Positions 34,075 to 43,698 are shown, counted from the stretch's first letter. The stretch: 64,000 nucleotides of DNA from Comamonas thiooxydans (GCF_002157685.2 NZ_AP026738.1:4960001-5024000), one strand, 5' to 3'. Numbers and translations are program-made. Notes: generated by a model not told the origin, from the sequence alone.

Positions 34075-34479
34075 TTACACCGCAGCCTCAATTCCCGGCA
34101 TCGCCATGCGTGCCTTGGTCAATGCCATGCCCAGGTTGGCAGTACGGCGGCAGACGAAGACGGCGACGTAATCCGGCATCACCTTGCTGCGCAGAAAGAC
34201 GTGAATCAGGTTGTCACTGTTGATGATGATTTCCTGAAAGTAGTGGTGACCATCATCGCTTATACCGCGCGAACGCTTAAACAAGGTCTCGATCATGGAA
34301 ACATTGGGGCCGTTGAACAGGTCGGCCGTAGCCGCCGCCACCAGATCAATCACGTCACGCGGATGGGAGTCCACGGTGCGAATCGAAAGCAACATGCCCG
34401 AAGCAGCATCCACATAACCTGCAGCCAGACATTCAGGCACCGAAGCCACGGCCTGCGTCAACACAGCATCCAAACTCAT
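34075..34479 (-). CDS. Roadblock/LC7-like small protein
   Basis: A 134-residue soluble protein. The pattern of an early Ala-Gly strand (VPECLAAGYVDAASGMLLSI), a central helix (DVIDLVAAATADLF) and a final strand-helix (DYVAVFVCRRTANLGMALTK) resembles the roadblock/LC7 fold, used by MglB-type proteins to regulate GTPases or to dimerise. This is a fold-level guess. It is the gene 87 bp downstream of the ABC-phosphatase fusion, same strand, so the two probably form an operon and may be partners. Confidence 0.6.
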   Translation of the reverse strand: MSLDAVLTQAVASVPECLAAGYVDAASGMLLSIRTVDSHPRDVIDLVAAATADLFNGPNVSMIETLFKRSRGISDDGHHYFQEIIINSDNLIHVFLRSKVMPDYVAVFVCRRTANLGMALTKARMAMPGIEAAV

Positions 34480-34566
34480 TAGGTTCTCACTTTCTTATTG
34501 CTTAGCTTTTGTTTCATGAACCCCTTTCAAGTCGACAGGGAACATGTCATAACGGTCTTGAAAACA

Positions 34567-36126
34567 TCACGCCATCTTTTGCAGCAATGCGTTTTCGAAT
34601 TCATAAAGAAGCGCTTCCTGCGCCCCGGATTGCACATACTGAGCATCAATCAATCGCACACGGCGCAGCGCCTCTTCGGCAGTCAGGCCCTCGCGCACCA
34701 GCCAGGCGGCCAGCACGGTTCCGGTGCGGCCCAATCCGGCAAGGCAGTGCACGGCAAGCACCTCTCCACGGCGTAGGGCGACCGACATACGTGCCAGCAA
34801 CATCTGCATCTGTGCCACTGTCGGTGGCTCGTGGTCATAGACCGGTAGGTGAAAGTTCTTGAGCCCATTGCGGGCCAAGGCTTCCTGCGGGAAGTCCCTC
34901 TCCGTCAGCGTGATCAGCATGGTGACGCCGCAGCGGCTCAAGGCCTTGAGGTCGGCGTCCATGTCGTGCACCACGCCCGGCCAGGGAGTACCGGCCAGCC
35001 GCCCTGGCACCAGCCAGGAAAATCCGCTCGGACCACGGCTGGCTGGCACGGCGTTCTCGGCGGCCAGCAATGGCTGCATTTCCATCAGCACGGCCGCATT
35101 GACGGGGCGAGGCTGGTGGCGGTTTGCAAAGGACAGGCCAGATACCGCGACCGCTGCTGGTTGTGACAGTGCAGGTTCAGGCGCAGAGACCGACGTTGGT
35201 ACAGGCAGCACGGGTTCCAATTTGAAGGGAGCTGCGACCTCACGCACCGCTGCCGAAGATGCTGGCAGGTCGGAAAATTCGGCAATGGCCTCCAAGGCTG
35301 CGGCAGGCAAGGGAGGTGGCGGCAGCACATCGTCGGCAAGCTCATTCACAGGCGTTCCCGGCATGGGGACGGCACAGCTGCCGCTGCGCACAAACTGCTG
35401 ACCGGCAGCGCTGAGCGGATGCTGGATGAACTCCGCCATTACCGCCGCTTCCTGGATACGTCCGCCTGCGAGCAACAACATCTGCTGGGCAGCAGCCTGG
35501 GCATGCTGCTGATGGTGCGTGACCAGCAGCACACTGCACTGCTGGCCGATCTGCTTGATCAAGTCCAGCAGCAAAAATGCCTCATAGCCTTCCAGATCGG
35601 CCGTGGGCTCATCGATCATCAACACCGCAGGCCGGGCCCAGGCCTCGCGCAAAATGGCTACAGCGCGTTGCTGCACCGCGCTCAACAGCATGGTGGACTT
35701 GTCCAGAGCCTGAGCCAGCTCGGCAAAGCCATAGCGCTGCAGCTGTTCAGTCACCCACCGACGCCACTCCAGTGGCGCACGCTGCTCGGTCTGACGTGCT
35801 TTCTCGATCAGAGCATCCAGGGTACTGGCGCGCATAAGCCGGGCATGCTGCTGTACCAGGCGTGGCAAGGCCTGCACGCCGTCGGCGCTCAAAGGCATAC
35901 GCAATGGCTGAGCGGCATAGACCACCTGCCCCCAGCTGCGAAAACGCGGATTGACCGCGTTCAGTCCGGCCAGCGTGCGCAGCAGCGTGGATTTTCCTGT
36001 ACCCGCAGGGCCCAGCAATGCGGTTACGCCTGATTGCGGCAGTGTGAAATCCACTTCGGCCAAAACCACGCGTGGACCATATGAAGCACCCAGGCCTTGC
36101 ACCTGCAGACTGTATTGCTGATCCAA
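34567..36126 (-). CDS. ABC-type ATPase fused to a tyrosine/dual-specificity phosphatase
   Basis: A 519-residue two-domain protein with no membrane segments. Residues 1-225 are an ABC nucleotide-binding domain: Walker A GPAGTGKST (39-47), Walker B VLMIDEP (168-174), H-loop His204. The signature motif is degenerate, LLSAVQQ in place of LSGGQ. Residues 255-340 are a low-complexity Ala/Pro linker. Residues 365-515 are a protein phosphatase: VHCLAGLGRTG gives the CX5R loop (Cys461, Arg467), and Asp431 in VYDHEPP is a likely general acid. The start is a TTG at 36126 with a strong GGGGAGGA ribosome-binding site. No permease gene is nearby. I know no assigned function for this fusion. Confidence 0.88.
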   Translation of the reverse strand: MDQQYSLQVQGLGASYGPRVVLAEVDFTLPQSGVTALLGPAGTGKSTLLRTLAGLNAVNPRFRSWGQVVYAAQPLRMPLSADGVQALPRLVQQHARLMRASTLDALIEKARQTEQRAPLEWRRWVTEQLQRYGFAELAQALDKSTMLLSAVQQRAVAILREAWARPAVLMIDEPTADLEGYEAFLLLDLIKQIGQQCSVLLVTHHQQHAQAAAQQMLLLAGGRIQEAAVMAEFIQHPLSAAGQQFVRSGSCAVPMPGTPVNELADDVLPPPPLPAAALEAIAEFSDLPASSAAVREVAAPFKLEPVLPVPTSVSAPEPALSQPAAVAVSGLSFANRHQPRPVNAAVLMEMQPLLAAENAVPASRGPSGFSWLVPGRLAGTPWPGVVHDMDADLKALSRCGVTMLITLTERDFPQEALARNGLKNFHLPVYDHEPPTVAQMQMLLARMSVALRRGEVLAVHCLAGLGRTGTVLAAWLVREGLTAEEALRRVRLIDAQYVQSGAQEALLYEFENALLQKMA

Positions 36127-36349
36127 GAAATCCTCCCCTCGCAGCGCCTGCTCCGAGGGCCGTCACGATGTATTTGCGGTCACGCCGAATCGCCACCACA
36201 CGGCGTCAAAAAGACGAATGAATGCTTTGGCCCGGCAGTCTATGGCATTACATCTCCAGCAACTCGTTACCTCTGGAAACATGACAACATCATGTGGAAA
36301 TCCCCCGAATATTCATTTATTCAGATATTTTTTGTTTTAAATCAATAAA

Positions 36350-36384
36350 AGCAAAGAAGAAAACCGCACCCATCAGGATGCGGT
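36350..36384 (-). terminator. Terminator after the Do-family protease gene
   Basis: ACCGCA/TGCGGT stem with CCCATCAGGA between; on the minus strand it is followed by TTTTCTTCTTTGC. It lies 24 bp beyond the protease stop and separates it from the fusion gene. Confidence 0.75.
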
Positions 36385-36407
36385 CTTTCATATGGCTGGG
36401 GATCAAC

Positions 36408-37949
36408 TCAACCCAAGCGCACCGGCACAAAGATTTTGTTGCCATCGCGCCAGATCAGCACGGCCACGGTCTTGTCCGCTTTGGCGACTGCGGCCCGCAC
36501 CTCATCGATATTTCCGGCAGGTGCGCCATTGATGGACAGCAGCACGTCACCCTGGCTGATACCTGCTGCTGCTGCCGGACCGCTGGCCTGAGCTACCAGC
36601 AGACCGGAGTCCACGCCAATCTGCTTTTTTTCCTCAGGCTGCAGGGGGCGCAAAGCCAGCCCCAGCTTTCCCTTGTCAGCGTCCGGAGAGGACTTGGCCA
36701 CCTTCGCAGTCTTGTCACTGGCATCGCCAAGGGTCGCACTCAGAGTCTTGGATTCACCTTTGCGCCAGACTTCCAGCGTCACTTTCTGCCCCGGCAAGGC
36801 CTGGCCGATAAAGGCCGGCAGATCGCCCGAACCAACAATGGGTTTGCCATCCACCTTGCGCACCACATCGCCTGGTTCCAGTCCGGCCTTGGCAGCAGGG
36901 CCATTCTTTTCGACACTGGCCACCAATGCACCTTCGGGCCTATCCAGCTTGAAGGAATCGGCAAAGGCCTGATTGACCTCCTGCACACTCACGCCCAGCT
37001 TGGCATGCTGGGCCTTGCCCGTTGCCTGAATCTGCTGTTGCACACGGGTTGCCAGTTCGATGGGAATCGCAAACGACACCCCTTGATACCCGCCCGAGCG
37101 GGTATAGATCTGGCTGTTGATCCCCACGACCTCTCCCTGTGCGTTGAACAGCGGGCCACCAGAGTTGCCGGGGTTGATCGCCACATCCGTCTGCAGGAAG
37201 GGAACAAAGGAATCATCGGGAAGAGAACGCCCCTTGGCACTCACCACGCCAGCCGTCACGCTGTTCTCAAAGCCGAAGGGCGAGCCGATCGCCAGCACCC
37301 AGTCGCCCACACGCAGCTGGCTGGTCTGGCCCAGCTTGACCGTGGGCAACCCGGCAGCGTCAATCTTGAGTACCGCCACATCGGTCTTGGGATCGGCTCC
37401 CAGCACCTTGGCCCTGAACTCGCGGCGGTCGTTGAGCTTGACCGTCACTTCCTTGGCGCCATGCACCACATGGGCATTGGTCAGAATCACGCCGTCGCTG
37501 GAGACGATAAAGCCCGAGCCCTGGCCGCGCATGGGTGTATCGGGCTGCTGCGCACGTGGCCCCATGCCCTGCCCGCCAGGCATGCCCGGAATGCCGAACT
37601 GGCGGAAGAATTCAAAGAAGGGATCGTCAGGGCTGATGCCCGGGCCCTGTTGCTGATGTTCGCTGGCCTGGTCGCCTTCATCGTCGCTCATGGCACGAGA
37701 GGAACCCACCACGCTGATATTGACCACGGCCGCGCCGTTACGCGCCGTGATATCCGCAAAATTGGGAGCATTTACCGCAGGCAGGTTAAGGGCTGCGGGC
37801 TGCGCAGCCACTGTAGATTGCGTCACCTGCGCCTGGGCAGCGCTGCGAGTTCCCACCAGGCCGGCGCCGGTTGCGCCCAGTGCGCCAATCGCACCTGCAG
37901 CCACCAGAGCCATTACCAGTCGGCGGGGTGTGGACAGAATTGTGTTCAT
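36408..37949 (-). CDS. Do-family periplasmic serine protease (DegP/MucD-like)
   Basis: A 513-residue exported protease-chaperone. Signal peptide at the N-terminus, then a trypsin-like domain with the catalytic triad visible: His in ILTNAHVVHGA (about 159), Asp in ADPKTDVAVLKID (about 190), Ser in INPGNSGGPLFNA (about 262). Two PDZ domains follow (GALVASVEKNGPAAKAGLEP and LVAQASGPAAAAGISQGDV). A long Q-rich loop near 100 resembles the LA loop. It degrades misfolded envelope proteins. The ATG at 37949 is preferred since AAAGGA stands at the right distance; the ATG at 37955 is too close to it. Confidence 0.93.
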   Translation of the reverse strand: MNTILSTPRRLVMALVAAGAIGALGATGAGLVGTRSAAQAQVTQSTVAAQPAALNLPAVNAPNFADITARNGAAVVNISVVGSSRAMSDDEGDQASEHQQQGPGISPDDPFFEFFRQFGIPGMPGGQGMGPRAQQPDTPMRGQGSGFIVSSDGVILTNAHVVHGAKEVTVKLNDRREFRAKVLGADPKTDVAVLKIDAAGLPTVKLGQTSQLRVGDWVLAIGSPFGFENSVTAGVVSAKGRSLPDDSFVPFLQTDVAINPGNSGGPLFNAQGEVVGINSQIYTRSGGYQGVSFAIPIELATRVQQQIQATGKAQHAKLGVSVQEVNQAFADSFKLDRPEGALVASVEKNGPAAKAGLEPGDVVRKVDGKPIVGSGDLPAFIGQALPGQKVTLEVWRKGESKTLSATLGDASDKTAKVAKSSPDADKGKLGLALRPLQPEEKKQIGVDSGLLVAQASGPAAAAGISQGDVLLSINGAPAGNIDEVRAAVAKADKTVAVLIWRDGNKIFVPVRLG

Positions 37950-38120
37950 GGTCATCCTTTCAAAAAAGCACCGGATCGGTGTCGTTGAAAGGAAGTTTGA
38001 ACGTCCACACTTAGGCGAGACTTAGGCGTTTGCGGTATTCACCAATGCACCTGGACCAGAAGCTGCTTGCCTCTGCAGCTCAATGAGTTCAGGCCATTTT
38101 CAATCTGAAACCCACCTCGC

Positions 38121-38501
38121 TCAGATCAGCTCCAGCACCAGTTCCGGCGGGCGACAAAGCTTGGCCCCCTTGGGAGTGACCACAATGGGTCGATTGAGCA
38201 GCACCGGATTCGCAGCCACGGCCTGAATCAGCTGGACATCGCTGACCGCTGCGTTATCCAGACCCAGTTCCTTGAACTGAGCTTCCTTGGTACGCAGCAA
38301 GTCACGCACCGAAACGCCCAGGTGTGCAACCAGCTCTGCCAACTCTGGCGCCGTCAGCGGCGTGGCGATGTAATCGACGATATTGGGTTCGATGCCATGC
38401 TCACGCAGCAGCGCCAGCGCGCCGCGCGAATTGCTGCAGCGGCTGTTGTGAAAAATGGTGATGTCTGGGCGATTCACGGGGGTGTCTGTACTTGTAGTCA
38501 T
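38121..38501 (-). CDS. arsC: ArsC-like glutaredoxin-dependent reductase
   Basis: A 126-residue thioredoxin-fold protein. The catalytic Cys is in IFHNSRCSNSRGALALL (about residue 22), and arginines at LLRTKE, LLNRPIVV and LCRPPE match the three anion-binding arginines of ArsC. It would reduce arsenate with glutaredoxin. No other ars gene is nearby, so it may be a YfgD-like paralogue rather than a dedicated arsenate-resistance enzyme. Confidence 0.86.
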   Translation of the reverse strand: MTTSTDTPVNRPDITIFHNSRCSNSRGALALLREHGIEPNIVDYIATPLTAPELAELVAHLGVSVRDLLRTKEAQFKELGLDNAAVSDVQLIQAVAANPVLLNRPIVVTPKGAKLCRPPELVLELI

Positions 38502-38634
38502 GACTGCAGTGTAGCGAGCCTGTGCCTGTCCAAGGCTTGGCAGGCAGTCACTGCATAGCAGCTATGCCGGCTGCGCCAGAGCCAGGCAGAGCGCCATCTC
38601 ATAGACTGTCTGCAAAATATCATGAGGAGACAAT

Positions 38635-39645
38635 ATGCCCGCTTTCACCGCACGTGAATCCTTCACCCTGAACCGTCGCCAATGGAGCCAATGGGCTGCG
38701 GCCACCACCTTGGGCAGTCTGACCGGTACTGCTCTGGCACAGGACTCGAGGTACCCCAGCAAGGCCATACGCATGGTCATTCCGTTCACGCCCGGCGGCT
38801 CCGCCGACATTCTGGGTCGCGCCATAGGTCATGAGCTGACGACCGCCTGGGGCCAGAGCGTGGTGCCGGAAAACGTCGCCGGCGCAGGCGGCAGCATTGG
38901 CGCGGACCGCGTGGCGAAGGCCAGTGCCGATGGCTACACCCTGCTCATGGGCCATGTCGGCACGCTGGCCGTTACACCCACTCTCTACCCCAAGCTGCCT
39001 TACGACCCTATCAAGAGCTTTACGCCTCTGGCCTGGGTGGCGCGCGTGCCCAACGTGCTGGTCGTGCATCCATCGCTGCCGGTCAATGATCTGGCATCGT
39101 TCATCAGCTACGCCAAGGCCAACCCGGGCGCGGTGAATTTCAGCTCGGGGGGCAACGGCAGTGCCGCGCATATGACCATGGCCTATCTGAGCCTGCAAGC
39201 CGGGCTGAAGATGCAGCATGTGCCCTACAAAGGCACGGCACCGGCCGTCAATGACCTGGTGGCAGGTCAGGTTCAGGCCTTGTTCACCGGCATCCCTGCC
39301 GTGCTGGCCCAAATTCGCTCCGGCCAGATCAAGGCGATCGCCGTTTCATCACCTCAACGCATCCCTGCACTACCCAATGTGCCTACCGTGGCCGAAGCAG
39401 GCTTGCCCGGCTTTGAGGCCGACCAATGGTATGGCGTGGTCGGCCCTGCCAATATGCCCGCCGACGTGGTCGCCAAGATCAATCAGCAGATCAATGCCTC
39501 ACTCCGAAGCCCCGCCATCCTCGAGCGTCTGCAAAGCGAAGGCGCCCAGCCCATGCCCAGCACGCCCAAGGTCTTTGCCGATCTCATCGTCAAGGACCTT
39601 GCGCGCTGGCGCAAGGTCATCATCGACAGCAAGATGACGCTCTAA
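38635..39645 (+). CDS. Bug-family (TctC-like) periplasmic solute receptor
   Basis: A 336-residue binding protein. The signal carries a twin-arginine-like LNRRQWSQWAAATTLGSL and a cleavage region TGTALAQ. Family motifs follow: IRMVIPFTPGGSADILGRAI, GAGGSIGADRVAKASADGY, QVQALFTGIPAVLAQIRSG and IPALPNVPTVAEAGLPGF. It probably captures a carboxylate for a transporter whose membrane parts are encoded elsewhere. A GAGGAGA ribosome-binding site precedes the start. It is convergent with the broken purine permease at 39664, leaving 18 bp. Confidence 0.92.
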   Translation: MPAFTARESFTLNRRQWSQWAAATTLGSLTGTALAQDSRYPSKAIRMVIPFTPGGSADILGRAIGHELTTAWGQSVVPENVAGAGGSIGADRVAKASADGYTLLMGHVGTLAVTPTLYPKLPYDPIKSFTPLAWVARVPNVLVVHPSLPVNDLASFISYAKANPGAVNFSSGGNGSAAHMTMAYLSLQAGLKMQHVPYKGTAPAVNDLVAGQVQALFTGIPAVLAQIRSGQIKAIAVSSPQRIPALPNVPTVAEAGLPGFEADQWYGVVGPANMPADVVAKINQQINASLRSPAILERLQSEGAQPMPSTPKVFADLIVKDLARWRKVIIDSKMTL

Positions 39646-39663
39646 GCGCCCAGGGCCTGCGCT

Positions 39664-41011
39664 TCAGGCGGCGGCGGAACTGGTTGCAACCGGGGCTGCC
39701 GTTGCGGACTCCAGCTCTTCCTCGTGGGCATCGAACTCGCGCCCCGGCAGCAGCAGGTTCAGGCCCACGGCCACCAGCGCACCCACGGTAATACCCGAGC
39801 CGAACACCTCGCGCACAAAGGCAGGCATCTTGGAGAGCAGATCGGGACGCACCGTCACGGCCAGACCGCAGCCCAGCGAGACTGCAATGATCAGGCCGCT
39901 GCGACGCGTCTGCTCTGCGCCGCTGAGCATGCGGATGCCCGCCAGGATGATCATGGCAAACATCATCAGGCCCGCACCGCCGAGCACTGGCTGGGGAATC
40001 GAGCGCTCCCAGCACCGGAAACAGACCGGCCAGCAACAGCATCACACCGGTCAGCATCACCACATGGCGGCTGGCCACGCCGGTGAGCGAAACCACGCCC
40101 ACGTTCTGCGCAAAGGTGGAAACCGGCGGGCTCGACATCACGGCGGCAAAGGCCGATCCCACGCCGTCGCACAACATGCCGCTGGCCAGGCGCTTGCCAC
40201 GGATCGGCGTCTGCGTTGCCGCTCCCAGGGCCATGAATGTTCCGGTGGTCTCGACAATCGTCACGAGAAAGGCGATGGACATGGCAACGATGCCCGATAC
40301 CGGAAAGCTCATGCCGAAATGCAGCGGCTGAGGAATCGCGAAGATCGGCGCCTCGCGCACCTGGGTGAAGTCGATCAGTCCCAGGGCCAGGCACAGCAGA
40401 TAACCACAGGCAATTCCCAGCACCACGGCCGATGCCGAAATCACGCCCTTGCCCCATTGCACAAAGCCGATCACCAGCGCCAGCACAAAGCCGGCGATCG
40501 CCAGATTGCCCACGGCGCCGTAGCTGCCGCTGCCCACACCGCCTGCGGCCCAGTCCACGGCGACGGGCGTGAGCGACAGCCCGATCATGGTCACGACCAC
40601 GCTGGTTACGGTATGCGGAAAGAAGCGACGGATCACTGGCATGAAGAAGCTGCCGACGATCATCACCAGCGAGCCCACCAGCGAGGAGCCCAGGATGCCA
40701 GGCACGCCATGCTCCAGCCCCACGCTGATGCCCGCGCCGACAAAGGCAAAGCTTGTACCCATCACGCAAGGCAGGCGTATGCCGACAGGCCCCACGCCGC
40801 GGCACTGGATGATGGTGACCACGCCCGAGCCCAGCAAAGCCGCATTGACCAGGGCCACGATCTGGTCGGCCGGCAGCTTGAGCGCACCGCCGAACACCAG
40901 CGGCACGGCGATGATGCCGCCCAGCGCGGCGAGCAGATGCTGCAGCGAAAGCAGCGTGGTGGTGATGAGGCTGGGCGGACGGTCTTCCACCCCGTAAAGC
41001 AGTTTTTCCAT
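39664..41011 (-). pseudogene. NCS2 uracil/xanthine permease, frameshifted
   Basis: Nucleobase:cation symporter-2 with a clear N-terminal two thirds (GGIIAVPLVFGGALKLPADQ, LPCVMGTSFAFVGAGISVGL, MALGAATQTPIRGKRLASG, SSPPVSTFAQNVGVVSLTG). At about 40000-40008 the reading frame changes: LLAGLFPVLGALDSPAS departs from the family, while the expected SIPQPVLGGAGLMMFAMIIL continues in another frame down to the stop at 39664. Comparison with the normal LGALxASIPQPV suggests about 8 missing bases. As given, the protein would lose its last two helices and gain a foreign tail. AACAGGAGA precedes the ATG. Could be a true mutation or a sequence error. Confidence 0.88.
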
Positions 41012-41297
41012 GGTCTTGTCTCCTGTTTTTTAGGTATGCAATCGCCGGGGAATAGGCTTCCCCGCGAAGGCCACAAGACTAAGCACGCAACCGGGAGTTC
41101 TCATATGCCATTGCCGATACAGCCCATGCGCGGCGCCGTATAGCCCGGCCGGCATCGAGAAAAAACTTCTGGCACTCCAAGTCACCTGACACCAGTCCCG
41201 AGCCCACTTTTCTTCCAGCGCCACAAAGGCTTGGAATCTCTCTCACACCGATGTCCGGCCATCGCAATGGACCAGCGATGGCCGTCACCGAAAAGTC

Positions 41298-42686
41298 TCA
41301 ATGCCCTGCTGCGGCTCGCTCGAACAGGCTGCGCGCAAGACTGCGGTGCTGGCCCAGCACCACGGGCAGGTCGGCGGTCAGCAGACGCCCGTCCTCGACC
41401 ACCACACGCCCGTTGATGACGCTGCTGGACACATTGGCCGGCGTGCAGAACACCAGCGCCGCCACGGGGTCGTGGCCGGCACCCGCATAGCCGACAGCCT
41501 CCATGTCGAAGGCCACGAAGTCGGCAGACATGCCGGGAGCCAGTGCGCCGATGTCGTCGCGGTTGAGCACGCGCGCACCGCCCAGCGTGGCGATCTCCAG
41601 CGCCTCTCGGGCACTCATGGCCGCCGGGCCGTAGCCCACGCGCTGCAGAAGCATGGCCTGGCGCGCCTCGCCCAGCATGTGGGCACCGTCGTTCGATGCG
41701 CTACCGTCCACACCCAGGGCCACAGGCACGCCTGCATCGCGCATGCTGCGGATGGGTGCGATGCCCGATGCCAGGCGCATGTTGGAGCATGGACAGTGCG
41801 CCACACCGGTGCCGGTGCGCGCAAACAGCGCAATGCCTTCGGGATCGAGCTTGACGCAATGCGCATGCCAGACGTCGCGCCCCACCCAGCCCAGATCCTC
41901 GGCGTATTGCGCCGGGGTCAGGCCGAACTTCTCGCGCGAGAAGGCCACGTCGTTGTCGTTCTCGGCCAGATGGGTGTGCAGCGAGACACCGTGCGCACGC
42001 GCCAGCACCGCCGATTCGCGCATCAGATCACGCGTCACCGAGAACGGCGAACAAGGGGCCAGAACCACGCGCAGCATGGAGTGGCGCGAGCCGTCGTGGT
42101 ATTGCTGGATCAGGCGCAGGCTGTCGCGCAAAATGGCCTCTTCCTCCTCCACCACCACATCGGGCGGCAGGCCGCCCTTGCTGCGGCCCAGGCTCATGGA
42201 GCCGCGCGCGGCGTGAAAGCGCATGCCCATCTGCTGCGCTGCCGCAATGGAATCATCCAGGCGCGAGCCATTGGGGAACAGATAGAGATGGTCGCTGGTG
42301 GTGGTGCAACCCGACAGCATGAGTTCGGCCATGGCGGTCTGGGTCGAGACATGGATCATCTCGGGCGTCAGGTGCGACCACAGCATGTAGAGGTTCTGCA
42401 GCCACGAGAACAGCTCGGCATCCTGGGCGGCCGGCACGGCACGCGTCAGGCTCTGGTACATGTGGTGGTGGGTGTTGACCAAGCCCGGCGTCACAACCTT
42501 GCCGCGCATGTCCAGCACGCGCGCCTGGCCCTCGTCGGCCATGCGGCGGTATTGCGCCGGCAGCTCGGCCGTTGCGCCCACCCACAGCAGGGCCGGGCCG
42601 TCCGCCACCAGCGCACCGTCCTTGATCTCGCGGCGTTGTGCATCCATGGTGACCAGTACGTCGGCATTCAGGGCAATCAGGGTCAT
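41298..42686 (-). CDS. 8-oxoguanine deaminase (amidohydrolase superfamily)
   Basis: A 462-residue metal-dependent deaminase. Zn ligands appear as VNTHHHMYQSLTRAVPA (HxH), LHTHLAEND, DVWHAHCVKL and a catalytic Asp in LGVDGSASND. The sequence from AELFSWLQNLYMLWSHLTPE to SGCTTTSDHLYLFPNG is typical of the 8-oxoguanine deaminase/AtzA-TrzN group. It converts 8-oxoguanine (or related purines) to urate-type products. It stands between a LysR gene and a purine permease on the same strand, a natural purine-salvage unit. Confidence 0.9.
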   Translation of the reverse strand: MTLIALNADVLVTMDAQRREIKDGALVADGPALLWVGATAELPAQYRRMADEGQARVLDMRGKVVTPGLVNTHHHMYQSLTRAVPAAQDAELFSWLQNLYMLWSHLTPEMIHVSTQTAMAELMLSGCTTTSDHLYLFPNGSRLDDSIAAAQQMGMRFHAARGSMSLGRSKGGLPPDVVVEEEEAILRDSLRLIQQYHDGSRHSMLRVVLAPCSPFSVTRDLMRESAVLARAHGVSLHTHLAENDNDVAFSREKFGLTPAQYAEDLGWVGRDVWHAHCVKLDPEGIALFARTGTGVAHCPCSNMRLASGIAPIRSMRDAGVPVALGVDGSASNDGAHMLGEARQAMLLQRVGYGPAAMSAREALEIATLGGARVLNRDDIGALAPGMSADFVAFDMEAVGYAGAGHDPVAALVFCTPANVSSSVINGRVVVEDGRLLTADLPVVLGQHRSLARSLFERAAAGH

Positions 42687-42789
42687 GGGTTTCTTCCTCT
42701 CTAAACAAGAAGCGCAAGTCTAGAGAGGCACCCAAGCGCGCGATAGCGCTGAATTCAGCCAAGCATGTCCACAAAATGTGGACAGCGAA

Positions 42790-43698
42790 TCAGTGTTTTC
42801 TGGCGTAGAGCCGCGCCAGCGCGGATTCGATGCTTGCCGCCATGAGTGCAGCAGCCGCGCTCAGCTCGGCCCCCTTGCGCACGAACAGCATCAAGGTCTG
42901 ACGCTGCAGGTGCGCGTCGCGCAGAGGCACGAAACTGAGGGATCCGCGATCCAGCTCCTCCAGCACATCCAGAGCGTTGAGCAGGGCAATGCCCTCGCCC
43001 AGCATGACCAGGCGCTGTATCAAGGCCATGGAGGTGGACTCGGCCACCGGTGTCACCTCGATGGCACTGCTCGCAAAGGCTTCGTTGAGCAGACTGCGTA
43101 TGGTCAGGGCCGGTGCCGGCAGAATCAGCGGATGGCCCACGCATTCACTGAGCAGCAGCGACGAATGATGGGCCAGCGGGTGCTTGATCGGCAGGACGGC
43201 TCCGATCTGCCATTCGCTGGCCGCCAGCATGCGCAAACCGGGTCTGGGCGCGAGATCGTAGGCAAGGCCCAGGTCCACCTCCCCGGCTTCCACGGCAGAC
43301 ACAATGGCCTGGGTGGGCAAGTCGATGACACGCACGACCATCCCCGGATGGCTGCTGCGAAAGTCATGCACCAGCGATGGCAGCAAGGAGCCCGCCAGGC
43401 CCGACGTCGCCGCCACCGTGATCTCGCCACGCCGCATGCCCTTGAAGTCGGCAATGCGCTCGCGCAGCGCTGCATGTTCGCGCAAGGTGCTGCGTACATG
43501 GGTCAGCACCATTTCGCCCAGCGGCGTAAGACGCAGACGGTTGTGGATGCGGTCGAACAGCGGCGCTCCCAGCTCGGCCTCCAGATCGAGAATCTGCCGG
43601 TTCACGGCTGTGGGAGCCACATGCAGATACTCGGCCGCCTTGCGGATGGAGCCGCGGCGAACCACTTCATCGAGATAGCGCAAAACTCTGGCGTGCAT
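42790..43698 (-). CDS. LysR-family transcriptional regulator
   Basis: A 302-residue LTTR. The winged helix is LRYLDEVVRRGSIRKAAEYL then HVAPTAVNRQILDLE. The ligand-binding part contains GEITVAATSGLAGSLLPSLV, GEVDLGLAYDLAPRPGLRML and LVMLGEGIALLNAL. It is codirectional with and upstream of the 8-oxoguanine deaminase gene (103 bp gap), so it probably regulates purine use. No inducer can be predicted. The ATG at 43698 lies next to other weak starts. Confidence 0.9.
   Translation of the reverse strand: MHARVLRYLDEVVRRGSIRKAAEYLHVAPTAVNRQILDLEAELGAPLFDRIHNRLRLTPLGEMVLTHVRSTLREHAALRERIADFKGMRRGEITVAATSGLAGSLLPSLVHDFRSSHPGMVVRVIDLPTQAIVSAVEAGEVDLGLAYDLAPRPGLRMLAASEWQIGAVLPIKHPLAHHSSLLLSECVGHPLILPAPALTIRSLLNEAFASSAIEVTPVAESTSMALIQRLVMLGEGIALLNALDVLEELDRGSLSFVPLRDAHLQRQTLMLFVRKGAELSAAAALMAASIESALARLYARKH

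Noticed and set aside
38121..38501. Arsenic resistance operon
   Set aside because: Only an ArsC-like gene is present, with no arsR, arsB or acr3 nearby.
26425..39645. Complete tripartite tricarboxylate transporter
   Set aside because: Two Bug/TctC receptors occur, but no TctA or TctB membrane genes were found in the window.
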